DNA of 31,659 bases. It comes from Bhargavaea ullalensis. Lineage in GTDB: Bacteria; Bacillota; Bacilli; Bacillales_A; Planococcaceae. Every line of letters starts with the position of its first letter. Within the stretch, counting starts at the first letter, position 1. Of the stretch, positions 14,500 through 22,271 are shown piece by piece. The notes under the pieces are model-generated. The model worked only from the letters and a program-made list of their open reading frames with translations, made no database searches and was not told where the DNA came from. The position numbers were made by a program, and so were the translations under genes. The stretch is taken from the NCBI RefSeq assembly GCF_040545425.1, contig NZ_JBEPLW010000031.1; one strand, given 5' to 3'.

Positions 14500-16017
14500 T
14501 TGAAACATCAACCTCAACGAAACAACAATAAAAAAATCATCAACTTCATACCGACCGGCGAGTTTTATTACCAGAAGGCACTGCGGGCGCTGAAGCGCGA
14601 TGAGATGGAGAAGGCCCACAAATTCCTCCGGCGCGCGGCCGACCTGAGCCCGGGGGATCCGGACATCCTGCTCCAGTATGCGATCCTCGAACTGGATCTC
14701 GGTCACTTTGAACATGCGCGTGACTTGCTCATGCTGGCATACGAATCCGGGCCGGACGAGCCGGAGATCGTCTTTTTCCTGTCGGAAGTCCATGCCCACC
14801 TCGGTTATCTGCGGGATGCGGTCAACTATGGCGAGCGCTACATCGAACTGGCACCGGACGGCCTGTACCGGGAAGATGCCGTTGACATCATCGAGTTTGC
14901 GGAAGCCGAGCTGAATGAGATGCCGGAGGATGAGGAAGGCGACGGGCGGCTTGACTATATTCTTGACCGCGGGCGACGGCTGATGGAAGGCGGCGATTTC
15001 CGGGAGGCGATCAACCTGCTTGAGGAAGCGATCGGGGAGAATCCCGACTTCTGGGCCGCCTACAACAATCTGGCACTCGCGTATTTTTACATCGGCGAGA
15101 CCGAGCAGGCGGAGGCGCTGCTCAATGAAGTGCTGCGGGGCGACAACGGCAACCTTCATGCGCTCTGCAACTTTGCCGTGTTTTATTACTACAAGCAGGA
15201 CGAGGAGGCGCTTGCGCGGATCACTTCCATCCTCCTGAAAATTCGTCCGTTCCTGATCGATCACCGCTATAAGCTCGGCGCCACCCTCGCGCTGATCGGC
15301 CGATACAAGGAAGCGTACAACTGGCTGCGTGGACTGCAGCGGATCGGGTTCGAGGGGGATCCGGGGTTCTTCTTCTGGCTGGCACATTCCGCTTCGATGA
15401 GCGGCGACATGAAAGTCGCGGAAGAAGCCTGGGCAAATCTTGTCGCGCTGGACCCGTCCAAGGAAGGAAAGGAGCCGTGGAATCAGGAGGAGATTTCCGA
15501 GACGCTGGAAAATGATCTTTCTTTCATCATCCCGCGCCTTTCCCAGTCCGAGGAGGAGGGGATTCGCCTGCTCGCCCTGTTCCTCATGGGCAAGTCGGCA
15601 CTGCGCGATGAAATTCTCATCCATCCGGACTGGCCGGATGTCGAGTCGATGACCACGCCCGAAAAACTGTTTCTCGCAAACGGGCTCGGACACCGGCTGC
15701 CCGGCAACACGGCAGCGGAAGCGATGTACAACCGCGTGTTTGAAGCGACCGGCCTACTTGCGGAGCGGCTCGCACCATTGAAGGAAGAAGATGCGCCGCT
15801 GCTTGAAATGTGGTTCCTCATCTGCAGCCGGGCCATCGAGGACGGCTACCTGTTCCGCAACCCGCCGGCCATCGCGGCCGCGGCGGAATACATGTACCGC
15901 TCGTCCAAAAACCCGCGCACAACGAAGAAAGAGACGGCCGGCTCGTACGGGGTGTCGCCGAAGACGCTGACCAAGTATGTGGGCGACCTGTTCCCGTACC
16001 TTCCATTCCCTGAATAA
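14500..16017 (+). CDS. Tetratricopeptide-repeat protein, YvcD-like
   Basis: A 505-residue soluble protein built of helical TPR hairpins. It starts with TTG at 14500, set by CGGAGGAA 9 nt upstream. TPR-type units are clear near residues 23-52 (YYQKALRALKRDEMEKAHKF), 57-85 (LQYAILELDLGHFEHARDLL), 90-118, 150-180, 186-215 (AAYNNLALAYFYIGETEQAEALL), 255-275 and 287-315. The last 45 residues (TTKKETAGSYGVSPKTLTKYVGDL) look like a helix-turn-helix, so DNA or protein binding is possible. Position before trxB matches yvcD of B. subtilis (similar length), a gene of unknown function. No enzyme motif is present. It has its own promoter; a separate weak promoter precedes trxB. Confidence 0.78.
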   Translation: MKHQPQRNNNKKIINFIPTGEFYYQKALRALKRDEMEKAHKFLRRAADLSPGDPDILLQYAILELDLGHFEHARDLLMLAYESGPDEPEIVFFLSEVHAHLGYLRDAVNYGERYIELAPDGLYREDAVDIIEFAEAELNEMPEDEEGDGRLDYILDRGRRLMEGGDFREAINLLEEAIGENPDFWAAYNNLALAYFYIGETEQAEALLNEVLRGDNGNLHALCNFAVFYYYKQDEEALARITSILLKIRPFLIDHRYKLGATLALIGRYKEAYNWLRGLQRIGFEGDPGFFFWLAHSASMSGDMKVAEEAWANLVALDPSKEGKEPWNQEEISETLENDLSFIIPRLSQSEEEGIRLLALFLMGKSALRDEILIHPDWPDVESMTTPEKLFLANGLGHRLPGNTAAEAMYNRVFEATGLLAERLAPLKEEDAPLLEMWFLICSRAIEDGYLFRNPPAIAAAAEYMYRSSKNPRTTKKETAGSYGVSPKTLTKYVGDLFPYLPFPE

Positions 16018-16029
16018 TAGGCAGAATAG

Positions 16030-16058
16030 TTGAAGCTCCGCGGGGAATCGAATAGCAT
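16030..16058 (+). promoter_or_regulatory. Candidate trxB promoter
   Basis: TTGAAG (16030-16035), a 17-nt spacer and TAGCAT (16053-16058) lie 44 bp before the trxB start. Spacing is ideal but both hexamers are moderate. Confidence 0.35.
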
Positions 16059-16102
16059 GAAAACAGATATAACCGGAAGCAATGCTTAAGGAGGAACTAC
16101 CC

Positions 16103-17053
16103 ATGGCGGAAGAAAAGATTTTTGACGTAATCATCATCGGTGCGGGCCCGGCCGGCATGACGGCGGCCGTCTACACGAGCCGCGCGGATATGGACACGCT
16201 GATGCTCGAACGCGGCATCCCGGGCGGGCAGATGGCGAACACCGAAGAGATTGAAAACTATCCCGGCTTTGACAGCATTCTCGGACCGGATCTTTCAAAC
16301 AAGATGTTCGAGCACGCGAAAAAGTTCGGGGCTGAATATGCATACGGAGATGTACAGGAAATCCGCGACGGCGAAGAATACAAGACGATCATCGCGGGCG
16401 GCAAAGAATACAAAACCCGTGCCATCATCATCACGACCGGTGCGGAGTACAAAAAAATGGGCATCCCGGGCGAAACCGAGCTCGGCGGCCGCGGCGTCAG
16501 CTACTGTGCGGTCTGTGACGGAGCATTTTTCCGCGGCAAGGAACTGGTGGTCGTCGGCGGCGGAGACTCCGCTGTTGAAGAAGGCGCCTACCTCACACGC
16601 TTTGCGGACAAAGTGACGATCGTCCACCGCCGCGATGAACTGCGTGCACAGAAGATCCTTCAAGAGCGGGCGTTCTCCAATCCGAAGATCGACTTTGTGT
16701 GGAACCACACCCTGAAGTCGATCAATGACAAAGACGGAAAAGTCGGAAGCGTCACAATGGTGTCGACGAAAGACGGCAGCGAGCAGGAATTCAAGACGGA
16801 CGGCGTGTTCATCTACATCGGCATGCTTCCGCTCACCGCTCCGTTCAAGTCGCTCGGAATCACGGACGAGAACGGCTACATCACGACCGATACGGAAATG
16901 CACACGAACATTCCGGGCATCTTCGCGGCTGGCGACGTCCGGGCGAAAACCCTCCGACAAGTCGTGACGGCAACCGGCGACGGAAGCATCGCCGCTGAAA
17001 CCGCCCAGAAGTACGTCGAGGAACTGAAGGAAAAAATCGGCGCCAAAGCGTGA
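16103..17053 (+). CDS. trxB: Thioredoxin reductase
   Basis: A 316-residue FAD flavoprotein that uses NADPH to reduce thioredoxin in the cytoplasm. The start at 16103 follows AAGGAGGAA. The FAD-binding GAGPAG motif is at 13-18, the redox-active CAVC pair at C135/C138, and the NADPH-binding GGGDSAVEEG follows near 155-164 with the RRDEL basic patch after it. The second FAD motif GIFAAGDVR lies near residue 270-280. Length and motif order are those of the low-molecular-weight bacterial enzyme. Its stop codon lies 1 bp before a run of PhoP-type half sites that face away from the gene, toward the downstream gap. Confidence 0.97.
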   Translation: MAEEKIFDVIIIGAGPAGMTAAVYTSRADMDTLMLERGIPGGQMANTEEIENYPGFDSILGPDLSNKMFEHAKKFGAEYAYGDVQEIRDGEEYKTIIAGGKEYKTRAIIITTGAEYKKMGIPGETELGGRGVSYCAVCDGAFFRGKELVVVGGGDSAVEEGAYLTRFADKVTIVHRRDELRAQKILQERAFSNPKIDFVWNHTLKSINDKDGKVGSVTMVSTKDGSEQEFKTDGVFIYIGMLPLTAPFKSLGITDENGYITTDTEMHTNIPGIFAAGDVRAKTLRQVVTATGDGSIAAETAQKYVEELKEKIGAKA

Positions 17054-17054
17054 T

Positions 17055-17108
17055 TTAACCGTTTCTTAACGCGGCTGTAACAGCTTTGCAACATGGAACG
17101 TGTATAGT
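17055..17108 (+). promoter_or_regulatory. PhoP-type (Pho box) promoter
   Basis: Four half-sites, TTAACC (17055), TTAACG (17066), GTAACA (17077) and GCAACA (17088), are spaced exactly 11 bp apart. Each matches the Bacillus PhoP consensus TTAACA at 4 to 5 of 6 bases. A TATAGT -10 box (17103-17108) follows, putting the start near 17115 and the half-sites at about -60 to -22, the layout of PhoP-activated promoters of B. subtilis. No gene starts downstream before the terminator at 17155-17188. Confidence 0.55.
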
Positions 17109-17114
17109 AAAGAG

Positions 17115-17188
17115 TGTAAATTGACCCCCCTTTATGATAGCAATACCTTTTGAAGCGGCTCCCGGCACCCCCGGGGCCGCCTTTTTTT
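17115..17188 (+). ncRNA. Putative short transcript from the Pho-type promoter
   Basis: If the promoter at 17055-17108 is active, its RNA would begin near 17115 and stop at the terminator ending at 17188, about 74 nt in all. A possible 18-codon frame (17134-17190) has no ribosome site, so a small RNA fits better than a peptide. There is no homology or expression evidence; this is inferred from promoter and terminator alone. Confidence 0.3.
17155..17188 (+). terminator. Terminator downstream of trxB
   Basis: GCGGC (17155-17159) pairs with GCCGC (17176-17180), and CCCGG with CCGGG inside it, separated by bulges. Seven T (17182-17188) follow. It ends trxB read-through and any transcript from the Pho-type promoter. 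Confidence 0.85.
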
Positions 17189-17210
17189 GAGATTATAGGC
17201 TGGGAATAAA

Positions 17211-17287
17211 AACCTGTCCGACTCAACGCCGGATGCGTCCGGTTCGAGGGTTGATCCGTACGACTCAAGGCGGAATCCGTCCGACTC
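17211..17287 (-). repeat. 21-bp repeat array, four units (locus 3)
   Basis: On the reverse strand, units begin at 17287, 17266, 17245 and 17224, exactly 21 bp apart. Their first bases are GAGTC, GAGTC, GAACC and GAGTC, the same four-unit order as in the array at 9275-9571. A single GAGTCGTAATG fragment lies at 17313 in the opposite direction. The stretch 17189-17846 has no gene; it consists of this array, the 121-bp element and the 120-bp repeats. Confidence 0.8.
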
Positions 17288-17379
17288 GTTGGATACGCCA
17301 AGATCAACAGGTGAGTCGTAATGATGTGGTGTTTCTCTTACGCCAATTGTCCCTAAGCGCTGACCTTTTCCTATATTGG

Positions 17380-17500
17380 AAGGAGAAGAAATCCGCGAGA
17401 CGCCTGCGGGAATAGCATTAGTCGAAGGCCCCGCAGAGCGGAGCTCGAGGAGACTGAGACAATGCCCGCGGCAAGCGAGCGGATTTCTTCGACTGATGGA
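17380..17500 (-). repeat. 121-bp structured dispersed repeat, copy 2
   Basis: The inverted partner of 9103-9223, same length with no gaps, 109 of 121 bases identical. The outer stem is longer here: on the reverse strand GAAGAAATCCGC pairs with GCGGATTTCTTC over 12 bp. The C-G pair 9120/9211 of copy 1 is T-A here, and the G-C pair 9140/9186 is A-T, so both changes keep pairing. As at copy 1, a 21-bp array lies next to it on the same strand, on the 3' side. Confidence 0.85.
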
Positions 17501-17530
17501 TAGGGATAATCAATTGGGCATAAAGGGCAG

Positions 17531-17785
17531 CCCTTCGCTTTAGTTTCATCCAGCTCCGGGCGCCGGAGGCTCGGGGTCATAAGGCATCCTCCTCCGCGAC
17601 GCAGGCTTCGCTGCGGAGGCTGCCTTATGCCTGTCGCCTCCAACCGGGCGCCCTCCGCTTTAGGTTCATCCAGCTCCGGGCGGCTGGGGCTCGGGGTCAT
17701 AAGCTGATCTGCTCCGCACGGCAGGCCGCGCTGCGCAGATCCTCTTATGCCTGTCGCCCCAAAGCGCCGCCCTCCGCTTTAGTTT
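17531..17785 (+). repeat. 120-bp hairpin repeat, two copies plus a stub
   Basis: Two units of 120 bp (17531-17650 and 17651-17769) share CGCTTTAG-TTCATCCAGCTCCGGGCG, GGCTCGGGGTCATAAG and CTTATGCCTGTCGCC; a third copy stops after about 16 bp. The central hairpins 17578-17629 and 17698-17749 begin CATAAG and end CTTATG. Their inner arms differ (GGCA/TGCC with CCTCCGC/GCGGAGG in the first, GATCTGC/GCAGATC in the second), yet both stay paired. The stub runs into the yvcI promoter. Confidence 0.8.
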
Positions 17786-17813
17786 GTACCCCGGTTGTTT
17801 TGCATAGTATAAT
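17784..17813 (+). promoter_or_regulatory. Sigma-A promoter for yvcI-rapZ-yvcK-whiA
   Basis: TTGTAC (17784-17789), an 18-nt spacer and a perfect TATAAT (17808-17813) lie 33 bp before the yvcI start. The -35 box abuts the end of the 120-bp repeat stub. Confidence 0.6.
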
Positions 17814-17846
17814 GGGGAACAGAATGTCTGGAATGGTGGGATGCCG

Positions 17847-18329
17847 ATGCAACGGATTGCGAACCTGCTCGTTTTCAAAGACGACAAGGTGCTGCTCATG
17901 AAAAAGCCGAGGCGCGGGTGGTATGTGGCGCCCGGAGGAAAAATGGAGCCGGGCGAATCCGTCTACACGGCGGCCTGCCGGGAATTCGCCGAAGAAACGG
18001 GAGCCCTCCCGGAGGACGTTCATCTTAAAGGAGTCTATACCATGGTGATCCGCGACGATCAAGATGAACAGACTCTCGATGAATGGATGCTGTTCACGTT
18101 CGTCGCCCGGGGACTGTCCGGGGTTCCCATGGAAGAAAATCGGGAAGGCAAGCTGGAATGGCATGACGCAGCAGAGCTGGGGACGTTGCCGATGGCGGAA
18201 GGCGACCGCACGAATCTCATGTTCGCCGTCTCGTCTCCCGGCATCCAGTACGGCACATTCATCTACACACAGGATTTCAGGCTGATTCGGGAAGAGATCC
18301 AGCGATCAGAGGAAAGGATGGAACCATGA
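17847..18329 (+). CDS. yvcI: Nudix hydrolase YvcI
   Basis: A 160-residue Nudix-fold hydrolase. The Nudix box runs from GGKMEPGESVYTAACREFAEETGA (near residues 30-53) with the metal-binding REFAEE acids in place. The N-terminus MQRIANLLVFKDDKVLLMKKPRRGWYVAPGGK is close to B. subtilis YvcI, so the start at 17847 is preferred over the ATG two codons upstream, which lies too near the GGTGGG ribosome site. Likely substrate is a nucleoside diphosphate derivative; the true one is not evident. It overlaps rapZ by ATGA and heads the yvcI-rapZ-yvcK-whiA cluster found across Firmicutes. Confidence 0.88.
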   Translation: MQRIANLLVFKDDKVLLMKKPRRGWYVAPGGKMEPGESVYTAACREFAEETGALPEDVHLKGVYTMVIRDDQDEQTLDEWMLFTFVARGLSGVPMEENREGKLEWHDAAELGTLPMAEGDRTNLMFAVSSPGIQYGTFIYTQDFRLIREEIQRSEERMEP

Positions 18330-19222
18330 CGCAAAAACAGATCGAGAACAAACAGGAGAAGATGGAGCTCGTCATCATCACCGGGATGTCCGGTGCGGGG
18401 AAGACGGTGGCCGTCCAAAGCTTCGAAGATCTCGGGTTTTATTGCATCGATAACCTTCCGCCGGAACTGCTGCCGACCTTCCTCAGCCTGCTTGGCGACT
18501 CGGACCGCAAGCTTCAGCGCGTGGCGGTCGTCATGGACATGCGGGGCCGCGAGTATTTTGATTCGCTCATCGGAACGCTGGACAATCTGGCCACACGCGA
18601 AAATCTGGACACGCGCATCCTTTTCCTGGACGCGGATGACGGGACGCTGGTGAAGCGGTATAAAGAAACCCGCCGCAAGCACCCGCTCTCCGGCAACGGG
18701 CTTGTCAGCGACGGGATCCGAAGGGAACGCGAAATGCTGTCCGAGCTCAAAGGCCGGGCCCGCTATATATTCAATACGACCCACATGCTGCCCCGCCAGC
18801 TGAGGGAAAAGATCGTCGGAAACTTCTCAACGGCGGGCAAGGGGACGTTCACCGTCAATGTCATGTCGTTCGGATACAAGCACGGCATTCCGATCGATGC
18901 GGACATCGTGCTGGACGTGCGTTTCCTGCCGAACCCGTACTATATCGAAGAACTCAAGCCGCTCACCGGACTGCAGTCCGAAGTTTCGGACTACGTGCTG
19001 AAATGGAGTGACACACAGGAACTGATCACCAAACTCGAGGATCTGTTCCGCTTTCTGATTCCGCGCTACAAGGAAGAGGGAAAGGCCCAGCTCGTCATCG
19101 CCTTCGGCTGCACGGGCGGACAACACCGCTCCGTCACGCTTGCCGAGTATTTTGCGGAACAGCTGAGCTCAGAATATAAAACGTCCGTTTCGCACAGGGA
19201 TATCAATCATAGAAAGGGCTGA
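18326..19222 (+). CDS. rapZ: Nucleotide-binding protein RapZ (YvcJ)
   Basis: A 298-residue P-loop protein. Walker A is GMSGAGKT (20-27), followed by FEDLGFYCIDNLPPELLP, a family hallmark. The C-terminal domain holds GCTGGQHRSV (near 260-269), the site thought to sense a nucleotide or glucosamine phosphate in RapZ of E. coli. In B. subtilis the ortholog YvcJ hydrolyses GTP and affects competence; the RNA-adaptor role known in E. coli should not be assumed here. It is translationally coupled to yvcI (ATGA) and lies 4 bp before yvcK. Confidence 0.93.
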   Translation: MTQKQIENKQEKMELVIITGMSGAGKTVAVQSFEDLGFYCIDNLPPELLPTFLSLLGDSDRKLQRVAVVMDMRGREYFDSLIGTLDNLATRENLDTRILFLDADDGTLVKRYKETRRKHPLSGNGLVSDGIRREREMLSELKGRARYIFNTTHMLPRQLREKIVGNFSTAGKGTFTVNVMSFGYKHGIPIDADIVLDVRFLPNPYYIEELKPLTGLQSEVSDYVLKWSDTQELITKLEDLFRFLIPRYKEEGKAQLVIAFGCTGGQHRSVTLAEYFAEQLSSEYKTSVSHRDINHRKG

Positions 19223-19226
19223 TCCC

Positions 19227-20219
19227 ATGCCCAAAAAACAAGGGGGAAAAAGGATTGTGGCGATCGGGGGGGGAACCGGTCTGTCCACAATCCTTCGCGG
19301 ACTCAAGAAATTCGACGCCGACCTGACCGCCATCGTCACGGTGGCGGATGACGGCGGGAGTTCGGGCCGGCTGCGGAAAGATTTTCTCATTCCGCCGCCC
19401 GGCGATGTCCGCAATGTCATGGCGGCACTGTCGGATGTGGAGCCGCTCGTCGAAGAGATGTTCCAGTTCCGCTTCGGGAAGGAAGATTCCCTGAACGGGC
19501 ACTCGCTCGGCAATCTCATGCTCGCTGCAATGACCCATATTACGGGAGACTTCGCGCGGGCGGTGGCCGAGATGAGCCGCATCCTGAACATCAAGGGCCG
19601 GGTGCTGCCTGCAGCCAACCAGGTCATCACGCTCGGGGCCGAGCTCGACGACGGCTCCATCATCAACGGAGAATCCAAAATTCCCGCCTATGGCCGGCGG
19701 ATCCGGCGCGTCTTTCTCATTCCTGATGATGTCCAGCCGCTTGAAGAGACGGTCCGAGCCATTCGTCAGGCCGATTTGATCGTCATTGGGCCGGGCAGTC
19801 TGTACACGAGCATTTTGCCGAACCTCCTCGTCCCGGGAATCCGGGATGCGGTTTTGAAGGCCAGGGCCGAGAAAGTGTACATATGCAATATCATGACGCA
19901 ACCGGGCGAAACGTATGCCTTCACTGCGGAAGACCATGTGCTGGCAATGTACGAGCATCTCGGCATCCCGTTCCTCGATGGCATCCTCGTCCATGACGGG
20001 AGACAGGTGCCCGGCGTCATCGAGGAGGAATACGGGAAACAACAGTCCGTGCCGGTGAGGGGCAACCCGGCCGCCCTGCAGGCACTCGTGAAGCATGTCG
20101 TCTTCGAGGACATCGCCACGATCGTCGACAACCACGTCCGGCATGATGCCGGCAAGGTGGCGGACTGGCTGCTGGCTTATCCGGGCAATCCGGACCGTCC
20201 CGGCAGCATTCCGGTCTGA
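19227..20219 (+). CDS. yvcK: YvcK/GlmR, regulator of carbon flow to cell wall
   Basis: A 330-residue CofD-like Rossmann protein. The N-terminal IVAIGGGTGLSTILRGLK (about 10-27) and DDGGSSGRLR (41-50) bind nucleotide sugar; PPGDVRNVM and NSLGNLML-like (HSLGNLML) follow. In B. subtilis this protein (GlmR) binds UDP-GlcNAc and stimulates GlmS, and it is needed for growth and cell shape on gluconeogenic carbon. It is not a deazaflavin-synthesis enzyme despite the shared fold, because no Cof genes are nearby and the neighbours are rapZ and whiA. Spacing is 4 bp after rapZ and 32 bp before whiA. Confidence 0.93.
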   Translation: MPKKQGGKRIVAIGGGTGLSTILRGLKKFDADLTAIVTVADDGGSSGRLRKDFLIPPPGDVRNVMAALSDVEPLVEEMFQFRFGKEDSLNGHSLGNLMLAAMTHITGDFARAVAEMSRILNIKGRVLPAANQVITLGAELDDGSIINGESKIPAYGRRIRRVFLIPDDVQPLEETVRAIRQADLIVIGPGSLYTSILPNLLVPGIRDAVLKARAEKVYICNIMTQPGETYAFTAEDHVLAMYEHLGIPFLDGILVHDGRQVPGVIEEEYGKQQSVPVRGNPAALQALVKHVVFEDIATIVDNHVRHDAGKVADWLLAYPGNPDRPGSIPV

Positions 20220-20251
20220 TGCCGGATGCTGTGTGAAAGGAGGGGGACCCG

Positions 20252-21196
20252 ATGTCGTTTGCATCGGATACAAAAAAAGAACTGACCCAGGTGGAGATGG
20301 ACGATTGTTGCACGAAGGCGGAGCTCGCCGCGTTCATTCAGATGAACGGTGTCCTGTCGCTGTCCAACCGTCAGATGAGTCTGGACATCCAGACTGAAAA
20401 TGCGGCCATCGCCCGCCGGATGTATGTGAACATCAAGCAATTGTACCCATATAAGATCGAACTGCTCGTGCGCAAAAAAATGAGGCTGAAGAAGAACAAC
20501 GTCTACATATGCCGGATCCGGGAAGGGGCACGTCATATGCTGGAAGACCTCGGGATTGCAGCGGGCATGACGGGCTCCGGAGCCATTCCGGAAGAGCTGG
20601 TGCAAGAGGACTGCTGCAAGCGGAGCTATCTGCGGGGCGCCTTCCTTGCCGGTGGGTCCGTCAACAATCCGGAGACGTCTTCCTACCATCTCGAGATCTT
20701 CACGCTTTACCAGGAACACAGCGAAGCGCTCGTCGGTCTGATGAACGGCTATGGCCTGAATGCCAAGTCGATCGAGCGGAAGAAGGGCTTCATTGCCTAT
20801 CTGAAGGAAGCGGAGAAGATTTCGGACTTTCTCAGCCTGATCGGTGCGCACGGTGCGTTGCTTAAATTCGAGGATGTCCGCATTGTCCGGGACATGCGCA
20901 ACAGCGTCAACCGGCTCGTGAACTGCGAGACCGCCAATTTAAACAAAACGATCGGCGCCGCACAGCGCCAGGTGGAAAACATCAAGTACATCGAAGAGAT
21001 GATCGGGATCGCAGGACTGCCGGAGCGGCTTCAGGAAATCGCCAGGCTCCGCGTGGAATACCAGGACGTGACGCTAAAGGAGCTCGGCGAAATGGTATCC
21101 GGACCGGCCATCAGCAAATCCGGCGTCAACCACCGGCTCCGGAAACTCGACGAAATCGCGGAGAAACTGCGAAAAGGCGGAATTTCACTGAAGTGA
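20252..21196 (+). CDS. whiA: DNA-binding protein WhiA
   Basis: A 314-residue WhiA. The N-terminal two-thirds is a degenerate LAGLIDADG-type fold (CKRSYLRGAFLAGGSVNNPE near 125-144 marks the second half), and the C-terminal helix-turn-helix follows (LQEIARLRVEYQDVTLKELGEMVSGPAISKSGVNHRLRKL). In sporulating actinobacteria WhiA is a transcription factor; in B. subtilis it affects cell division and chromosome segregation without clear regulon changes. The ribosome site AAAGGAGGGGGA is very strong. The gene ends the yvcI-rapZ-yvcK-whiA unit, with a separate promoter for crh behind it. Confidence 0.96.
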   Translation: MSFASDTKKELTQVEMDDCCTKAELAAFIQMNGVLSLSNRQMSLDIQTENAAIARRMYVNIKQLYPYKIELLVRKKMRLKKNNVYICRIREGARHMLEDLGIAAGMTGSGAIPEELVQEDCCKRSYLRGAFLAGGSVNNPETSSYHLEIFTLYQEHSEALVGLMNGYGLNAKSIERKKGFIAYLKEAEKISDFLSLIGAHGALLKFEDVRIVRDMRNSVNRLVNCETANLNKTIGAAQRQVENIKYIEEMIGIAGLPERLQEIARLRVEYQDVTLKELGEMVSGPAISKSGVNHRLRKLDEIAEKLRKGGISLK

Positions 21197-21204
21197 AGAA
21201 ATTC

Positions 21205-21233
21205 TTGTCCTTTTTGTCCGTCTCCGATACGAT
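21205..21233 (+). promoter_or_regulatory. Sigma-A promoter for crh
   Basis: TTGTCC (21205-21210), a 17-nt spacer and TACGAT (21228-21233) lie 42 bp before crh, so crh may be made apart from whiA. Confidence 0.5.
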
Positions 21234-21275
21234 AAAAGAATAGACAAGCAACGGTGATGAAGGAGGATGTCGGCC

Positions 21276-21533
21276 ATGACCGATCGGACATTAGAAGTGA
21301 AACTGAAATCCGGGCTGCAGGCGAGGCAGGCGGCTTTGTTCGTCCAGGAGGCGAACCGGTTCTCTTCAGACATTTATCTGGAGAAGGGAACGAGGAAAGT
21401 GAATGCCAAGAGCATCATGGGCATCATGAGCCTGGCAATCGGCAGAGGGGTCGAAGTGACGCTCAGTGCCGACGGACATGATGAGGAACAGGCGGTCGAA
21501 GCCCTTTCCGGCATCATCGAAAACGAAAATTGA
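21276..21533 (+). CDS. crh: Catabolite repression HPr-like protein Crh
   Basis: An 85-residue HPr-fold protein, exactly the length of B. subtilis Crh. Residue 15 is glutamine (GLQARQAA) in place of the HPr histidine, so it cannot take phosphate from PEP in the PTS, while S46 (KVNAKSIMG) is kept for phosphorylation by HprK. Crh-Ser-P is a co-repressor with CcpA and also controls methylglyoxal synthase in B. subtilis. The start at 21276 follows AAGGAGGATG; the ATG at 21267 lies inside that ribosome site. ARQAA differs from the usual ARPAA. It has its own promoter and shares a bidirectional terminator with clpP. Confidence 0.95.
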   Translation: MTDRTLEVKLKSGLQARQAALFVQEANRFSSDIYLEKGTRKVNAKSIMGIMSLAIGRGVEVTLSADGHDEEQAVEALSGIIENEN

Positions 21534-21542
21534 ACCCGAACC

Positions 21543-21579
21543 AAAAAAAGACCCGGCCGAGTTGGCCGGGTCTTTCGCT
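21543..21579. terminator. Bidirectional terminator between crh and clpP
   Basis: A perfect 12-bp stem, AAAGACCCGGCC (21547-21558) with GGCCGGGTCTTT (21564-21575), has a 5-nt loop. Extra A on the left (21543-21546) gives a seven-base U run for the reverse-strand clpP transcript. The right side serves crh. Confidence 0.9.
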
Positions 21580-21587
21580 GTTTAAGA

Positions 21588-22199
21588 TTATTTTTCTTCT
21601 TTCTTGCCGGCGGTGATGTCATTGCGCTCGATGATATGGTCGATGAGGCCATATTCCTTTGCCCGCTCGGCCGTCATGAAGTTGTCGCGGTCGGTGTCTT
21701 TTGCGATGACTTCGATCGGCTGGCCGGTGCGCTCGGCAAGGATGCGGTTCAGCTTTTCGCGGATGAACAGGATGTGCTTCGCGGCGATTTCGATTTCGGT
21801 CGCCTGGCCCTGTGCGCCGCCGAGCGGCTGGTGGATCATCACTTCGGCGTTCGGAAGAGCATAGCGCTTGCCTTCCGTGCCCGCTGCGAGCAGGAATGCA
21901 CCCATCGATGCGGCCATGCCGATGCAGATCGTCTGGACGTCCGGCTTGATGAACTGCATTGTGTCGAAGATCGCCATGCCGGCGGAGATGCTGCCGCCCG
22001 GGCTGTTGATGTAAATGGAGATGTCCTTCTCCGGATCTTCCGCTTCAAGGAAAAGGAGCTGTGCCACGATCGAGTTGGCGACGTTGTCGTCGATCCCCGA
22101 GCCGAGCATGATGATGCGGTCTTTCAGAAGGCGCGAATAAATATCGTACGCGCGCTCACCGCGGTTCGTTTGTTCAATTACTGTAGGAATGAGATTCAT
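21588..22199 (-). CDS. clpP: ATP-dependent Clp protease proteolytic subunit
   Basis: A 203-residue serine protease that forms a 14-subunit chamber and degrades proteins unfolded by ClpC, ClpX or ClpE. The catalytic triad is S98 (GMAASMGAF), H123 (VMIHQP) and D172. The start MNLIPTVIEQTNRGERAYDIYSRLL is the usual processed-type N-terminus, preceded by an AGGAGGAA ribosome site. ComK stability in B. subtilis is set by MecA-ClpCP, so clpP here may act on the comK product of this window, although that ComK has a short C-terminus. Regulation is by the CtsR box over the -35 region. There is no clpX or clpC next to it. Confidence 0.98.
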   Translation of the reverse strand: MNLIPTVIEQTNRGERAYDIYSRLLKDRIIMLGSGIDDNVANSIVAQLLFLEAEDPEKDISIYINSPGGSISAGMAIFDTMQFIKPDVQTICIGMAASMGAFLLAAGTEGKRYALPNAEVMIHQPLGGAQGQATEIEIAAKHILFIREKLNRILAERTGQPIEVIAKDTDRDNFMTAERAKEYGLIDHIIERNDITAGKKEEK

Positions 22200-22271
22200 T
22201 GTTCTTCCTCCTTCAGGGTGGATTGGCTTAACTGCTGCACTGGAACACTATACCCCATCAGCTGTGACTTT

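Noticed and set aside
17134..17190. 18-codon peptide in the short transcript after the Pho-type promoter
   Set aside because: There is no ribosome site before the ATG and the second half is simply the terminator read as codons.
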